From the NCBI RefSeq assembly GCF_002128405.1, contig NZ_NETJ01000003.1:310001-374000 (forward strand): DNA of 64,000 bases, given 5' to 3'. The DNA comes from Gottfriedia solisilvae. GTDB lineage: Bacteria > Bacillota > Bacilli > Bacillales > Bacillaceae_G. Made by a program: the position numbers and the translations under genes. A model generated the notes under the pieces. It had not been told where the DNA came from, searched no databases, and saw only the letters and a list, made by a program, of their open reading frames with translations. The first letter of the stretch is position 1. Each line of letters opens with the position of its first letter. Below, one piece after another: positions 16,742 to 24,605 of the stretch.

Positions 16742-17500
16742 ATGAACGTACAATATCAGTATGATTTTTTCCAGCATGTTCCTTCCATCGTGGTCAGTCT
16801 ATTAAACTATTTAATATTTGGACTTATTATCTATTCGCTATATAAACGAAAAAAAGACAAAATAACATTATGGAAAGTGATTTTGATTGCTTTTATAGGT
16901 GGTATTCTGTTTTCGATTAATTTAAATATCTTTCATTCATTTATTCAAATTCCAATCTTACCAATCGGTGTATGGTTATTATACTGGATTTGTAAAAAAA
17001 GATTTGGAAAGATTGGCTGGGAAAAGTACCGTAGTTTTGCCTGGGCAGGTTTTTATATAAAGTTTATTTTTATATTTACTAGTTTTTTAATTTATCCAAT
17101 AGATCTTCTCATTTACCCGAAAGACGAACTTAAAACTTTTATATCTGAAATAAAACAACCTAAGATTATACGGACAATTCCTAAAGTTAGTGACGTGGAA
17201 TTGGAAAACTCGAAATTATTTCAATCAGTAGATACTTTTAAAATTAATGAATTATTCAAGGATGAAAAATGGTATGCAGGTACTTTCCAATATGAAACAA
17301 AAATGAAACCTATTGAAAGGTTTCCATATATTTTGGTTGGTACAAAACCAAAGTTCGGCAGTAATTTAAAAACCATTATTTATATTGAGAAGGATGGAAA
17401 AGGAATATTCATTACAACTAAATATAAACATTATTACTTTAGAAGTGATACAAACATTATTTCACCTGTTAAAGGAGGAAATAATCATGTTAAAAAATAA
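16742..17500 (+). CDS. Uncharacterised multi-pass membrane protein (252 aa)
   Basis: I do not recognise this protein. Residues about 14-130 contain four hydrophobic segments (around IVVSLLNYLIFGLIIYSLY, VILIAFIGGILFSI, IPILPIGVWLLYWIC and FIKFIFIFTSFLIYPIDLL when read in order). Residues about 140-252 form a hydrophilic domain with VSDVELENSKLFQSVDTF and KPIERFPYILVGTKPKFG. It overlaps the next gene by 14 bases, so the two are likely made together. The C-terminal part could be a beta-rich domain on the outer or inner face; orientation is not clear. Confidence 0.7.
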   Translation: MNVQYQYDFFQHVPSIVVSLLNYLIFGLIIYSLYKRKKDKITLWKVILIAFIGGILFSINLNIFHSFIQIPILPIGVWLLYWICKKRFGKIGWEKYRSFAWAGFYIKFIFIFTSFLIYPIDLLIYPKDELKTFISEIKQPKIIRTIPKVSDVELENSKLFQSVDTFKINELFKDEKWYAGTFQYETKMKPIERFPYILVGTKPKFGSNLKTIIYIEKDGKGIFITTKYKHYYFRSDTNIISPVKGGNNHVKK

Positions 17501-18242
17501 AAAAATAATTTTTGGTTTATCATTACTTTTAATTGCATTCATAGTCATCTATTGGTTTTATCTTTCAAAGCCAACGGTATTTTATTCTGAAACAAGGTTA
17601 AAGAAAATCATAAGTAATACATATGAAGGTGAGTATGCGAAAGAGATTCAAGATATTATATTTATTGATCAAAAACATGTATTTGTGCCTTATATTTCTA
17701 AAGAAAATGGTTATGGGGTTAGTTTTTGGAAATGGCAACATCATAAATGGAAGATAGTTAATATCATTGATAAAGCTGGAACACCACGTTTATGGAAAAT
17801 AAAGCCTAACGATCCGTCTTCATATGTCATGTTTTGGAATTATAATCCTGTTGATCAAGTGAATGAAATGAAGTTTCGACTTATTAGAGAAAGAAATTAT
17901 ATGATGTCTAATGGAAATGTATATTACGCACCCGAGATATTTCTGGAGCAGAGAATCAGTCTTCATAAAAAAACTTACGGATTTTTTAAATATCCTAGTA
18001 AATGGAGTAAAATCCAAAAACTTGAAGCTGAAGCAGGAACGAAACAAAATTTATTCTTTTTACAAGAACATGGTTATCCGTCTACCTTGTCTATCTCGAT
18101 GACAACATATGATAAGAATGGAAAAGAAGTATTTCCGGAAGAGTCTGTAAATGGTAATGACTACATAGTTGAGGATGATTTATTTGAATATATTATGTAT
18201 GCAGACGATAAGGATTTCGTTGATCGAGACCGTAATTACTAA
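17487..18242 (+). CDS. Uncharacterised single-pass membrane protein (251 aa)
   Basis: A strong ribosome site (AAAGGAGGAAATAATC) inside the end of the previous gene sets the start at 17487. Residues about 6-25 form one transmembrane helix (IIFGLSLLLIAFIVIYWFY), and the remaining 220 residues are hydrophilic with several WK-rich beta-like strands (SFWKWQHHKWKIVNII, AGTPRLWKIKP). I see no known motif. The translational overlap with the preceding membrane protein suggests that they act as a pair. It probably faces the outside of the cell. Confidence 0.7.
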   Translation: MLKNKKIIFGLSLLLIAFIVIYWFYLSKPTVFYSETRLKKIISNTYEGEYAKEIQDIIFIDQKHVFVPYISKENGYGVSFWKWQHHKWKIVNIIDKAGTPRLWKIKPNDPSSYVMFWNYNPVDQVNEMKFRLIRERNYMMSNGNVYYAPEIFLEQRISLHKKTYGFFKYPSKWSKIQKLEAEAGTKQNLFFLQEHGYPSTLSISMTTYDKNGKEVFPEESVNGNDYIVEDDLFEYIMYADDKDFVDRDRNY

Positions 18243-18326
18243 TTAAGTAAAATTTTGATCAAGCATTTGTCTTTCTTTCCAATAAACAATACAATCAAGT
18301 TAGATAATTATTATTGGAGGAAAGAA

Positions 18327-18842
18327 ATGAATCGAAAAGTAATAGTAAATGTTTTTTCAGCTTTATCTATTTCGCTTCTTTTAGCAGGTTGCAGTAGTCA
18401 TAAAACAGAAGTTAATAATGAAACAAGTCATAAAGGTCACGAGAGTCATGAAGAGCATAGTCAAATGAGTGATATTCGTGAGCAAACGAAGAATAAGGAA
18501 ACATTGCCTAGTTTTTTAGCAGTTAAAGAGCAGCAGATGCAACAAATCTATCTGCTTGCCGCACAAAACATTGATTTATTAAAAAATATTCCATGCTATT
18601 GTGGGTGTGGAGAAAGTGTTGGACATAAAAGTAATTTAGATTGTTTTATTAATGAGGTAAAAGCTGATGGTTCAGTTGTATGGGATAGTCATGCGACAAC
18701 TTGTGTTAACTGTTTGGAAATTGCATTAGAATCAGCAACATTAAAACAAAAAGGTAAAACGAATTTAGAAATTCGAAAGTATATAGATGATAAATATAAA
18801 GACGGTTATGCGAAACCAACTGATACGCCGATGCCTTCTTAA
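18327..18842 (+). CDS. PCYCGC-motif lipoprotein
   Basis: A 171-residue predicted lipoprotein. The signal peptide ends LLLAGC near residue 22, followed by a His/Glu-rich stretch (HKGHESHEEHSQM). The name-giving PCYCGC block is in NIPCYCGCGE near residue 90, with further cysteines in LDCFINEV and TTCVNCLEIA and conserved HKSN. The His-rich linker and six or more cysteines suggest metal or redox chemistry at the cell surface. The start at 18327 is set by ATTGGAGGAAAGAA, not by the upstream open frame. The cad module lies 450 bases downstream; a functional link is only a guess. Confidence 0.85.
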   Translation: MNRKVIVNVFSALSISLLLAGCSSHKTEVNNETSHKGHESHEEHSQMSDIREQTKNKETLPSFLAVKEQQMQQIYLLAAQNIDLLKNIPCYCGCGESVGHKSNLDCFINEVKADGSVVWDSHATTCVNCLEIALESATLKQKGKTNLEIRKYIDDKYKDGYAKPTDTPMPS

Positions 18843-18851
18843 AAAAGAAAT

Positions 18852-18888
18852 AGTGACTTTTATGTGAAAACATAAGGTCACTTTTTTT
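18852..18888 (+). terminator. Terminator after the PCYCGC lipoprotein gene
   Basis: AGTGACTTTTATGT pairs with ACATAAGGTCACT around GAAA with one mismatch, followed by seven T residues. Confidence 0.88.
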
Positions 18889-18912
18889 GTTTTAGGCTCT
18901 GTTAAAAAAGAG

Positions 18913-19032
18913 TGTTGATTTCCATTCCAGGTACTTCGCTTTCCATGGGGCGTGACTTGAGCCTCCTCGGCAAGCCTCCGGGGTCTCAAGTTTCCCGCAT
19001 CTCCCATAGGAGTCTTCGCACCTTCCATTCCA
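18913..19032 (-). repeat. Dispersed GC-rich repeat, copy 3
   Basis: Same orientation as the copy at 134-262, from GTTGATTTCCATTCCAGG to GCACCTTCCATTCC, with shared blocks CATGGGGCGTGA, GCCTCCTCGGC and CCCGCATCTCCCATAGGAG. It is enclosed by short inverted ends GGCTCTGTTAA (18895-18905) and TTAACAGAACC (19085-19095). The 450 bases between the lipoprotein gene and the cad repressor contain only a terminator, this repeat, a fragment of it, and the cad control region. Confidence 0.85.
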
Positions 19033-19114
19033 AGTACTCTCGAACTGACTATTCTCTATTCTTACCTAAAATCAACAATTAATATTAACAGAACCCTGTT
19101 TTAAGAGGAGTGTT

Positions 19115-19175
19115 TGTGTGTTTCGCTCCAGGTTGCTCGCTTTCATTGGAGTAGGGGCTAAAGTCTTAAGCCTCC
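19115..19175 (-). repeat. Truncated, decayed copy of the GC-rich repeat
   Basis: TCGCTCCAGGTTGCTCGC followed by TTTCATTGGAGTAGGGGCT and AAGCCTCC follows the left third of the full-length copies with several changes and then stops. Confidence 0.6.
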
Positions 19176-19209
19176 AAATTATTTTTTCTGAAATTTTCTA
19201 AAAATTTTT

Positions 19210-19239
19210 TTGACATATATGAACGGATGCTCATATAAT
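19210..19239 (+). promoter_or_regulatory. cad promoter (sigma-A)
   Basis: TTGACA (19210-19215) and TATAAT (19234-19239) are both perfect, with an 18-base spacer occupied by operator 1. It is placed correctly to drive the CadC-like repressor gene at 19294 and the ATPase gene after it. Confidence 0.75.
19217..19236. promoter_or_regulatory. ArsR/SmtB-type operator 1 in the cad promoter
   Basis: ATATGA-N8-TCATAT, a perfect inverted repeat with the TGAA...TCA core typical of ArsR/SmtB family operators. It fills the spacer and reaches the -10 box, so a bound repressor would block RNA polymerase. Confidence 0.7.
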
Positions 19240-19254
19240 AAATGTATAGAAAAC

Positions 19255-19274
19255 ATATGAATGATTGCTCATGT
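19255..19274. promoter_or_regulatory. ArsR/SmtB-type operator 2
   Basis: ATATGA-N8-TCATGT, the same arrangement as operator 1 with one mismatch, centred 38 bases downstream of it and just before the ribosome site of the repressor gene. The shared half-site GNTGCTCAT supports a common ligand. Confidence 0.6.
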
Positions 19275-19293
19275 ATTCATAGGAGGAATAGAA

Positions 19294-19677
19294 ATGATCG
19301 AGGAAAAGAAAAAGAAGGATGAGATTTGTGATGAAAGTTGTCCTCAAACTGTTATGCATGAGGATACGATACTGACTGTAAAAGAGAAGATGTTAAATAT
19401 AGAAGTACTAACTGGTGTGGCTGATTTATTTAAAGTTTTAGGTGATAAAACTAGAACAAGAATTTTACATGCACTTAGTCAGTCTGAAATGTGTGTTTGT
19501 GATTTAGCTTATTTGCTAGACATGACGCAATCTTCTATTTCACATCAATTACGTGTATTAAAACAAGCGCATTTAGTAAAAAATCGTAAAGAAGGAAAAG
19601 TAGTTTATTATTCTTTAGCAGATAGCCATGTAACAGAGATTTTCAATCAAGCACTTGAACATATTTTAGAGGATTAA
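19294..19677 (+). CDS. cadC: CadC-like ArsR-family metal-sensing repressor
   Basis: A 127-residue winged-helix repressor. The metal site expected for CadC is visible: two cysteines in the N-terminal arm (EICDESCPQ) and the Cys pair in MCVCDLAYLL on the fourth helix. Those four thiolates bind Cd, Pb or Zn in known CadC and release DNA. The recognition helix region is TQSSISHQLRVLKQAHLV. The start at 19294 follows AGGAGGAATAGAA; the earlier in-frame ATG at 19261 lies inside operator 2. Two matching operators precede it and the target ATPase follows, so autoregulation is expected. Confidence 0.9.
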   Translation: MIEEKKKKDEICDESCPQTVMHEDTILTVKEKMLNIEVLTGVADLFKVLGDKTRTRILHALSQSEMCVCDLAYLLDMTQSSISHQLRVLKQAHLVKNRKEGKVVYYSLADSHVTEIFNQALEHILED

Positions 19678-19703
19678 ATAAAAGTTTTTGCTTTGGAGAG
19701 GGG

Positions 19704-21845
19704 TTGGAGGTATTGAGTACGGGGCAAAAACAAACAAATAGTGAATTAAAATTAGAAGGTTTAGATTGTGCAAATTGTGCAATGAAAATAGAGAAAGGCG
19801 TTTCCACAATCAAGGGTGTAGATGCTGTTTCAGTCAATTTTGCAACATTAACGATGACAATTACTTCAAGTGTGGAGCAACAGGATGTAGTGGTAAATGA
19901 AGCGAAAAATAAAATTCGAAATTTAGAACCGCATATAAATCCGTTAACAAAAGAAGAAGTTGAATCAAAAGCTACTAAGAATGAAAAATCAACGATGAAT
20001 CCTGAAACGAAAAAATTGATCATGAAGCTTTGTGTTGGTGGGGCACTTCTACTTCTTGCTCAATTACTAAACCTACCTGACCTATTCACGATCGTACTTT
20101 TTGTAGCTGCTTATTTTATTGCTGGTGTAGATGTTGTCATTAAAGCCATTCGAAATATTTTTAAGGGGCAGGTTTTTGATGAGAATTTCTTAATGGGTGT
20201 TGCGACTATTGGTGCTTTTATTATTGGAGAATATCCAGAAGCAGTTGCCGTTATGTTGTTCTATCAATTAGGTGAGCTTTTCCAAAGTATAGCTGTTAAT
20301 CGATCTCGTAAATCAATTTCAAAATTAATGGATATTCGACCAGATTATGCAAATGTAAAGGTTGGTCACCACACAAGAAAAGTATCTCCAGAAGAAGTAA
20401 AAATAGGAGATACGATTGTAGTAAAACCAGGGGAAAGAATTCCATTAGATGGTCTTGTTCGTTCAGGCTCTACGAATGTCGATACTTCTGCATTAACGGG
20501 TGAGTCACTACCAAGAGAAGTAGCTGAAGGTGATGAAGTCTTAAGTGGATTTATTAATTTGCAAGGTGTTTTAGAAATTGAAGTGACAAAAGAATTTAAG
20601 GAATCTACTGTTTCAAAAATCTTAGAGTTAGTTCAAAATGCGACAAACAAAAAAGCACCAACTGAAAACTTTATCACAAAATTTGCAAAGGTTTATACAC
20701 CAATTGTCGTTATTACAGCGGCAATGATCGCAGTTATTCCACCGTTTATCTTTTCAGGTGAATCATTATATGATTGGGTATATAAAGCTTTAATCTTTTT
20801 AGTTATTTCATGTCCATGTGCGTTAGTTGTTTCAATACCGTTAGGGTTTTTCGGAGGAATTGGAGCAGCTTCAAAAGCAGGTGTATTAGTAAAAGGAAGC
20901 AATTATTTAGAGGCATTAAATGATGTGAAATATATTGTATTTGACAAAACTGGAACTTTAACAAAAGGGCAATTTCAAGTTAGTTCAATCTTACCAGCGA
21001 ACGGAAAATCTAAGGAAGAATTACTTGAAATAGCAGCCTATGCAGAGTTCTTTTCTAATCATCCTATAGCACTGTCCATTCGAAATGCATATGGAAAAGA
21101 AATTGTAGCTGAGAAACTATCAAATTATCAAGAAATAGCGGGTCATGGTATTTCGGTTACTTATCATACTGATGAAATACTTGCTGGGAATGTAAAGTTG
21201 ATGGAAAGTAATCATATTTTATATATTCCAAATAAAGAGGCAGGAACAACAATTTACCTTGCTAAAAACAATCAGTTTATCGGTTCAATCATTATATCGG
21301 ATCAATTGAAGGTAGATGCGAAGAAAGCAATATCAGGACTTAAACAAATTGGTGTTCTAAAAACAATTATGCTTACTGGAGATTCTAAGTCGGTTGCAAA
21401 TAAAGTAGGCAATTTGGTTGGTATTGATGAAATGTATGCTGAATTACTTCCACATCAAAAAGTAGAACAACTAGAAAAGCTGGAAAGTAAGAAAGCAAAA
21501 AATGAAAAAATTGCATTTGTTGGTGATGGTATTAATGATGCACCAGTATTAGCTAGAGCTGATGTTGGTATTGCAATGGGTGGATTAGGCTCAGATGCAG
21601 CAATAGAGGCTGCAGATGTTGTATTAATGTCAGATGAACCATCTAAAATTGTGGACGCAATAAAAATTGCAAAGCGAACTAGAACAATCGTTTGGCAAAA
21701 TATTATGTTTGCACTTGCAGTAAAAGGCTTTTTCTTATTATTAGGTGTCATTGGAATCGCAACAATGTGGGAAGCTGTTATTTCTGATGTAGGTGTAACA
21801 GTATTAGCAGTTTTAAATTCAATGAGAATATTAAGAATGAAATAA
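19704..21845 (+). CDS. cadA: Cadmium/zinc-exporting P1B-type ATPase
   Basis: A 713-residue P-type ATPase that exports Cd, Zn or Pb. It has an N-terminal heavy-metal domain with GLDCANCAMK (Cys 22 and 25), the phosphatase loop ALTGESLP, the intramembrane metal motif SCPCALV (about 370), the phosphorylation site FDKTGTLTKG (about 413), SNHPIALSI as the HP locus, and GDGINDAPVLARADVG in the hinge. CPC with this HP context indicates the Zn/Cd group rather than copper. The start is uncertain: TTG 19704 (after GGAGAGGGG) or TTG 19713 (close behind GGAGG). It is 26 bases after the repressor gene, in the same operon. Confidence 0.95.
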   Translation: MEVLSTGQKQTNSELKLEGLDCANCAMKIEKGVSTIKGVDAVSVNFATLTMTITSSVEQQDVVVNEAKNKIRNLEPHINPLTKEEVESKATKNEKSTMNPETKKLIMKLCVGGALLLLAQLLNLPDLFTIVLFVAAYFIAGVDVVIKAIRNIFKGQVFDENFLMGVATIGAFIIGEYPEAVAVMLFYQLGELFQSIAVNRSRKSISKLMDIRPDYANVKVGHHTRKVSPEEVKIGDTIVVKPGERIPLDGLVRSGSTNVDTSALTGESLPREVAEGDEVLSGFINLQGVLEIEVTKEFKESTVSKILELVQNATNKKAPTENFITKFAKVYTPIVVITAAMIAVIPPFIFSGESLYDWVYKALIFLVISCPCALVVSIPLGFFGGIGAASKAGVLVKGSNYLEALNDVKYIVFDKTGTLTKGQFQVSSILPANGKSKEELLEIAAYAEFFSNHPIALSIRNAYGKEIVAEKLSNYQEIAGHGISVTYHTDEILAGNVKLMESNHILYIPNKEAGTTIYLAKNNQFIGSIIISDQLKVDAKKAISGLKQIGVLKTIMLTGDSKSVANKVGNLVGIDEMYAELLPHQKVEQLEKLESKKAKNEKIAFVGDGINDAPVLARADVGIAMGGLGSDAAIEAADVVLMSDEPSKIVDAIKIAKRTRTIVWQNIMFALAVKGFFLLLGVIGIATMWEAVISDVGVTVLAVLNSMRILRMK

Positions 21846-21888
21846 AAAAAGACCAAATCTAACGATGGTTGTTAGATTTGGTCTTTTT
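21845..21888. terminator. Bidirectional terminator between cadA and the DedA gene
   Basis: AAAAAGACCAAATCTAAC pairs with GTTAGATTTGGTCTTTTT around a seven-base loop. With A-runs on one side and T-runs on the other it can serve both converging genes. Confidence 0.92.
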
Positions 21889-21893
21889 ATTTG

Positions 21894-22508
21894 TTAAGCA
21901 GAACGTCTTCTTTTCTTAATAAAGATAAATATCAATATACCCAATCCTACTGCTAAGAGTGCATAGATGATATTTGAATACACATCCATATACGATACGA
22001 TTTTTTCCCATGATGAGCCAACTGAGGCTCCAACAGTTACTAAAATTGTGTTCCATATTAGTGAACCAAGCGTAGTAAACAGTAAAAAGATCCAAAAATT
22101 CATACGTGACATGCCCGCTGGAATTGAGATTAAACTACGAATGAGCGGAATCAGTCTACAGAAAAATACAGTCCATACGCCATATTTTGTAAACCATTCA
22201 TTAGCTTTATGAATATCTTTTTTTGTTAATCGGAGAATATGTCCCCATTTTCCCACAATTTTTTCGAGTTTTTGTACATCAAGTAATGTGCCAATACCAA
22301 AAAGTAATATTGCACCAAATACAGAGCCTAATGTTGAAAAGAAAATAACCCCTGTTTTCGTTAAAGTTGAAGTTGTTGTCATAAAACCACCAAAGGTTAG
22401 AATGACCTCAGAAGGTATTGGAGGAAATAAATTTTCAAGTGCAATTAAAAGAAAAATCCCCAAATATCCAAAAGATTCCATTGTTTCAGTAATCCAATTT
22501 TGCATCAT
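21894..22508 (-). CDS. DedA-family membrane protein
   Basis: A 204-residue DedA/SNARE-associated-family protein with about five or six hydrophobic segments. The conserved N-terminal ENLFPPIPSEVILTFGGF and the re-entrant-loop block FFCRLIPLIRSLISIPAGMS are intact. DedA proteins recycle lipid carriers such as undecaprenyl phosphate or phospholipids across the membrane (UptA-type), which is family knowledge rather than proof here. It ends in a basic KKRRRSA tail. The ribosome site is CTAGGAGTATAC before tandem ATG codons. B. subtilis relatives are YngC, YkoX and YbfM; I cannot choose among them. Confidence 0.9.
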   Translation of the reverse strand: MMQNWITETMESFGYLGIFLLIALENLFPPIPSEVILTFGGFMTTTSTLTKTGVIFFSTLGSVFGAILLFGIGTLLDVQKLEKIVGKWGHILRLTKKDIHKANEWFTKYGVWTVFFCRLIPLIRSLISIPAGMSRMNFWIFLLFTTLGSLIWNTILVTVGASVGSSWEKIVSYMDVYSNIIYALLAVGLGILIFIFIKKRRRSA

Positions 22509-22849
22509 GTATACTCCTAGAATTAATTTTCATTGTTAAATAGAGCAAGTAAAGTCATTATAACATTGTGCAAAATATACTATGTAATTAGCATCCTTTG
22601 CAAGTTTTTTGAGGTTATCTTTTGGTAAAATAGATTGAGAGAACAAGGAATTAAACGGTAAGAATGAAGAAAAGAGAAATGAATATGATTCATTTGAATT
22701 GAACCTTTATCTTTCTTCCTTACTTTGTGCTGAGTACATTAAGTTTCATAAGCAAAAATATTGATGCGAAATATGTTTAAAAACACAAGAGGAATTATGC
22801 AAGATCATCGAGAATTAAGTAAAATCAATATAGAGAATAGGTGATTAAA
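22509..22849. other. Intergenic region without recognised features
   Basis: This 341-base gap between the divergent DedA gene and the GNAT gene at 22850 is AT-rich. I find no open frame above about 12 codons with a ribosome site, no hairpin with a T-run and no repeat copy. Promoters for both flanking genes must lie here, but no clear -35/-10 pair stands out. Confidence 0.5.
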
Positions 22850-23260
22850 ATGTCAATTAATTATGAAGTAATGAATGAAGTTCCAAGTGCAGAGGAATAT
22901 GTAGCTATGAGAGTATTGGCGGGGTTAAGTCCAAAGGATATAAAAGCTTCTGAGATTGGATTAAGAAATTCAATTTATGCTGTGACGATTAGAAATCAAT
23001 CTACATTAATCGGCATGGGAAGAATCATTGGAGACGGTGGCTGTTTTTATCAAATCGTAGATATTGCTGTAGATCCCGTGTACCAAGGTCAAGGACTTGG
23101 TAAAAGAATCATGACTGAGCTAACTAATTTTCTAGAAACCCAGGTCCCAAAAGGTGCTTATGTTAGCTTAATAGCTGATGTACCAGCTGATAAATTATAT
23201 GAGAAATTTGGATTCAATTATACTTCGCCAAAATCAGTTGGAATGTATAGGACTTTTTAA
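22850..23260 (+). CDS. GNAT acetyltransferase
   Basis: A 136-residue single-domain N-acetyltransferase. The acetyl-CoA binding region is DIAVDPVYQGQGLGKRIMTEL near residues 72-92, and the C-terminus has ADKLYEKFGFNYTSPKSVGMYR, as in small GNATs annotated YaaT/PanZ-like. AGGTGA six bases before ATG 22850 sets the start, so the frame opening at GTG 22841 is not used. Acceptor unknown. A second GNAT gene follows 32 bases downstream on the same strand. Confidence 0.85.
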   Translation: MSINYEVMNEVPSAEEYVAMRVLAGLSPKDIKASEIGLRNSIYAVTIRNQSTLIGMGRIIGDGGCFYQIVDIAVDPVYQGQGLGKRIMTELTNFLETQVPKGAYVSLIADVPADKLYEKFGFNYTSPKSVGMYRTF

Positions 23261-23292
23261 AGTATTATTTATAGAATCTAGGGGGAACGCAA

Positions 23293-23844
23293 ATGTTTAA
23301 GATTCAAATTGATGCAAATCTTTCTATCAATTTATTAACACCAAAATATGCAGAAACGCTTGTAGAGTCTCTTATAAAAAATCAAACTGCATTAAAAGAA
23401 TGGTTGATATGGGCAGAAACAATCCCATCCATAGAAGAATATCAAAAAACAATTATACCAATGTGGTTGCAGAAGTTTGCTGACAATAATGGTTTTGAAA
23501 CAGGTATCTTTTATCAAAACGAATTAATTGGGATGGTTGGATTACATTATATTGATCAAACAAATAAAGCAACAGAAATAGGGTATTGGTTAAGCAATAC
23601 GATGCAAGGTAAAGGGATTATGACTCGTGTTGTGGAGTATTTAGTTTCATATTGTTTTGATGAATTAAATCTAAATCGCGTTGTCATTAGAGCAGCAGTT
23701 GAGAATCAAAAGAGTCGAGCAATCCCACAACGCCTCGGTTTTAAAGAGGAAGGGATTCTACGTGAGGCTCAACAAATAAGAGGAAGCTCTTATGATTTAG
23801 CGATATACAGTATGTTAAAAGATGAATGGAAACCTAATAAATAA
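23293..23844 (+). CDS. ydaF: YdaF-like ribosomal-protein serine N-acetyltransferase
   Basis: A 183-residue RimL-type acetyltransferase with the same length and block order as B. subtilis YdaF: LTPKYAETLVESLIKNQ, the CoA loop GYWLSNTMQGKGIMTRVVEYL, LNLNRVVIRAAVENQKSRAI, and GFKEEGILREAQ. YdaF-type proteins acetylate N-termini of ribosomal proteins or similar substrates; that role is taken from the family. The ribosome site CTAGGGGGAACGCAA precedes the ATG. It probably shares a transcript with the upstream GNAT gene. Confidence 0.88.
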   Translation: MFKIQIDANLSINLLTPKYAETLVESLIKNQTALKEWLIWAETIPSIEEYQKTIIPMWLQKFADNNGFETGIFYQNELIGMVGLHYIDQTNKATEIGYWLSNTMQGKGIMTRVVEYLVSYCFDELNLNRVVIRAAVENQKSRAIPQRLGFKEEGILREAQQIRGSSYDLAIYSMLKDEWKPNK

Positions 23845-23852
23845 ATGTTATG

Positions 23853-23882
23853 CGTTAGCTCTAATTGCTAGCGTTTCTTTTT
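23853..23882 (+). terminator. Weak terminator after ydaF
   Basis: CGTTAGC pairs with GCTAGCG (one G-T pair) across seven bases and is followed by TTTCTTTTT. Confidence 0.6.
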
Positions 23883-23913
23883 GAACTTTTTTAAGCTAAA
23901 GGAGGAAAAGGAT

Positions 23914-24585
23914 ATGAAAAACTATGAATATATACTTTTTGATTTAGATGGAACACTAACAGACCCAAAAGAAGGGATCATAAATTCAATCAAGTATGCA
24001 TTACGAAAAATGGGGCAACAGGAAATACAAGAATTAGAGCTTTTAACATTTATCGGGCCACCTATACAACATTCATTTTCTGAAGTATGTGGGATGAATG
24101 AAGAGGATGTAACTAGAGCAGTGCATTTTTATCGCGAGTATTTTACGGAAAATGGTATGATTGAAAATAAAGTTTATAGTGGGATCCCTCAATTGTTACA
24201 TGAATTAAAAGAAACTGGAAAAAAGCTATTTGTAGCGACTTCCAAGCCGACTGTATTTGCGAAGGAAATTTTGAAGTTTTTTCAATTAGATCATTATTTT
24301 ACTGAAATTGTTGGAAGCAATCTTGATGGTTCTAGAATCGATAAAAAAGAGATCATTGAATGGATTTATCAAAAGTATTTGCAATTTTCAGATGGGGAAG
24401 TTGTAATGGTGGGCGATCGCTCTCATGACATTATTGGAGCAAATTTGAACGGGATTGAATCAATCGGTGTAACGTATGGCTACGGATCAAAGGAAGAATT
24501 AGAAGAGGTTAAAGCTAGATACGTTGTTGGTACAGTCGAAGAGTTAAGAACGATTTTGCGACTAGAGAGTACTGCTAAGGTTTAG
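23914..24585 (+). CDS. HAD-superfamily hydrolase, phosphoglycolate-phosphatase-like
   Basis: A 223-residue HAD phosphatase. Motif I is LFDLDGTLTDP near residue 8, motif II is FVATSKP near 105, the motif III Lys is in SRIDKKEII, and motif IV is VMVGDRSHDIIGA near 168. The helical cap of about 70 residues between motifs I and II places it in the Gph/PpaX-like subgroup. AAAGGAGGAAAAGGAT sets the start at 23914. It removes phosphate from a small cytosolic substrate that cannot be identified from sequence. An MFS gene follows 20 bases later, probably in the same transcript. Confidence 0.88.
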   Translation: MKNYEYILFDLDGTLTDPKEGIINSIKYALRKMGQQEIQELELLTFIGPPIQHSFSEVCGMNEEDVTRAVHFYREYFTENGMIENKVYSGIPQLLHELKETGKKLFVATSKPTVFAKEILKFFQLDHYFTEIVGSNLDGSRIDKKEIIEWIYQKYLQFSDGEVVMVGDRSHDIIGANLNGIESIGVTYGYGSKEELEEVKARYVVGTVEELRTILRLESTAKV

Positions 24586-24605
24586 AAAGAAGAGGAGGAA
24601 TGATT

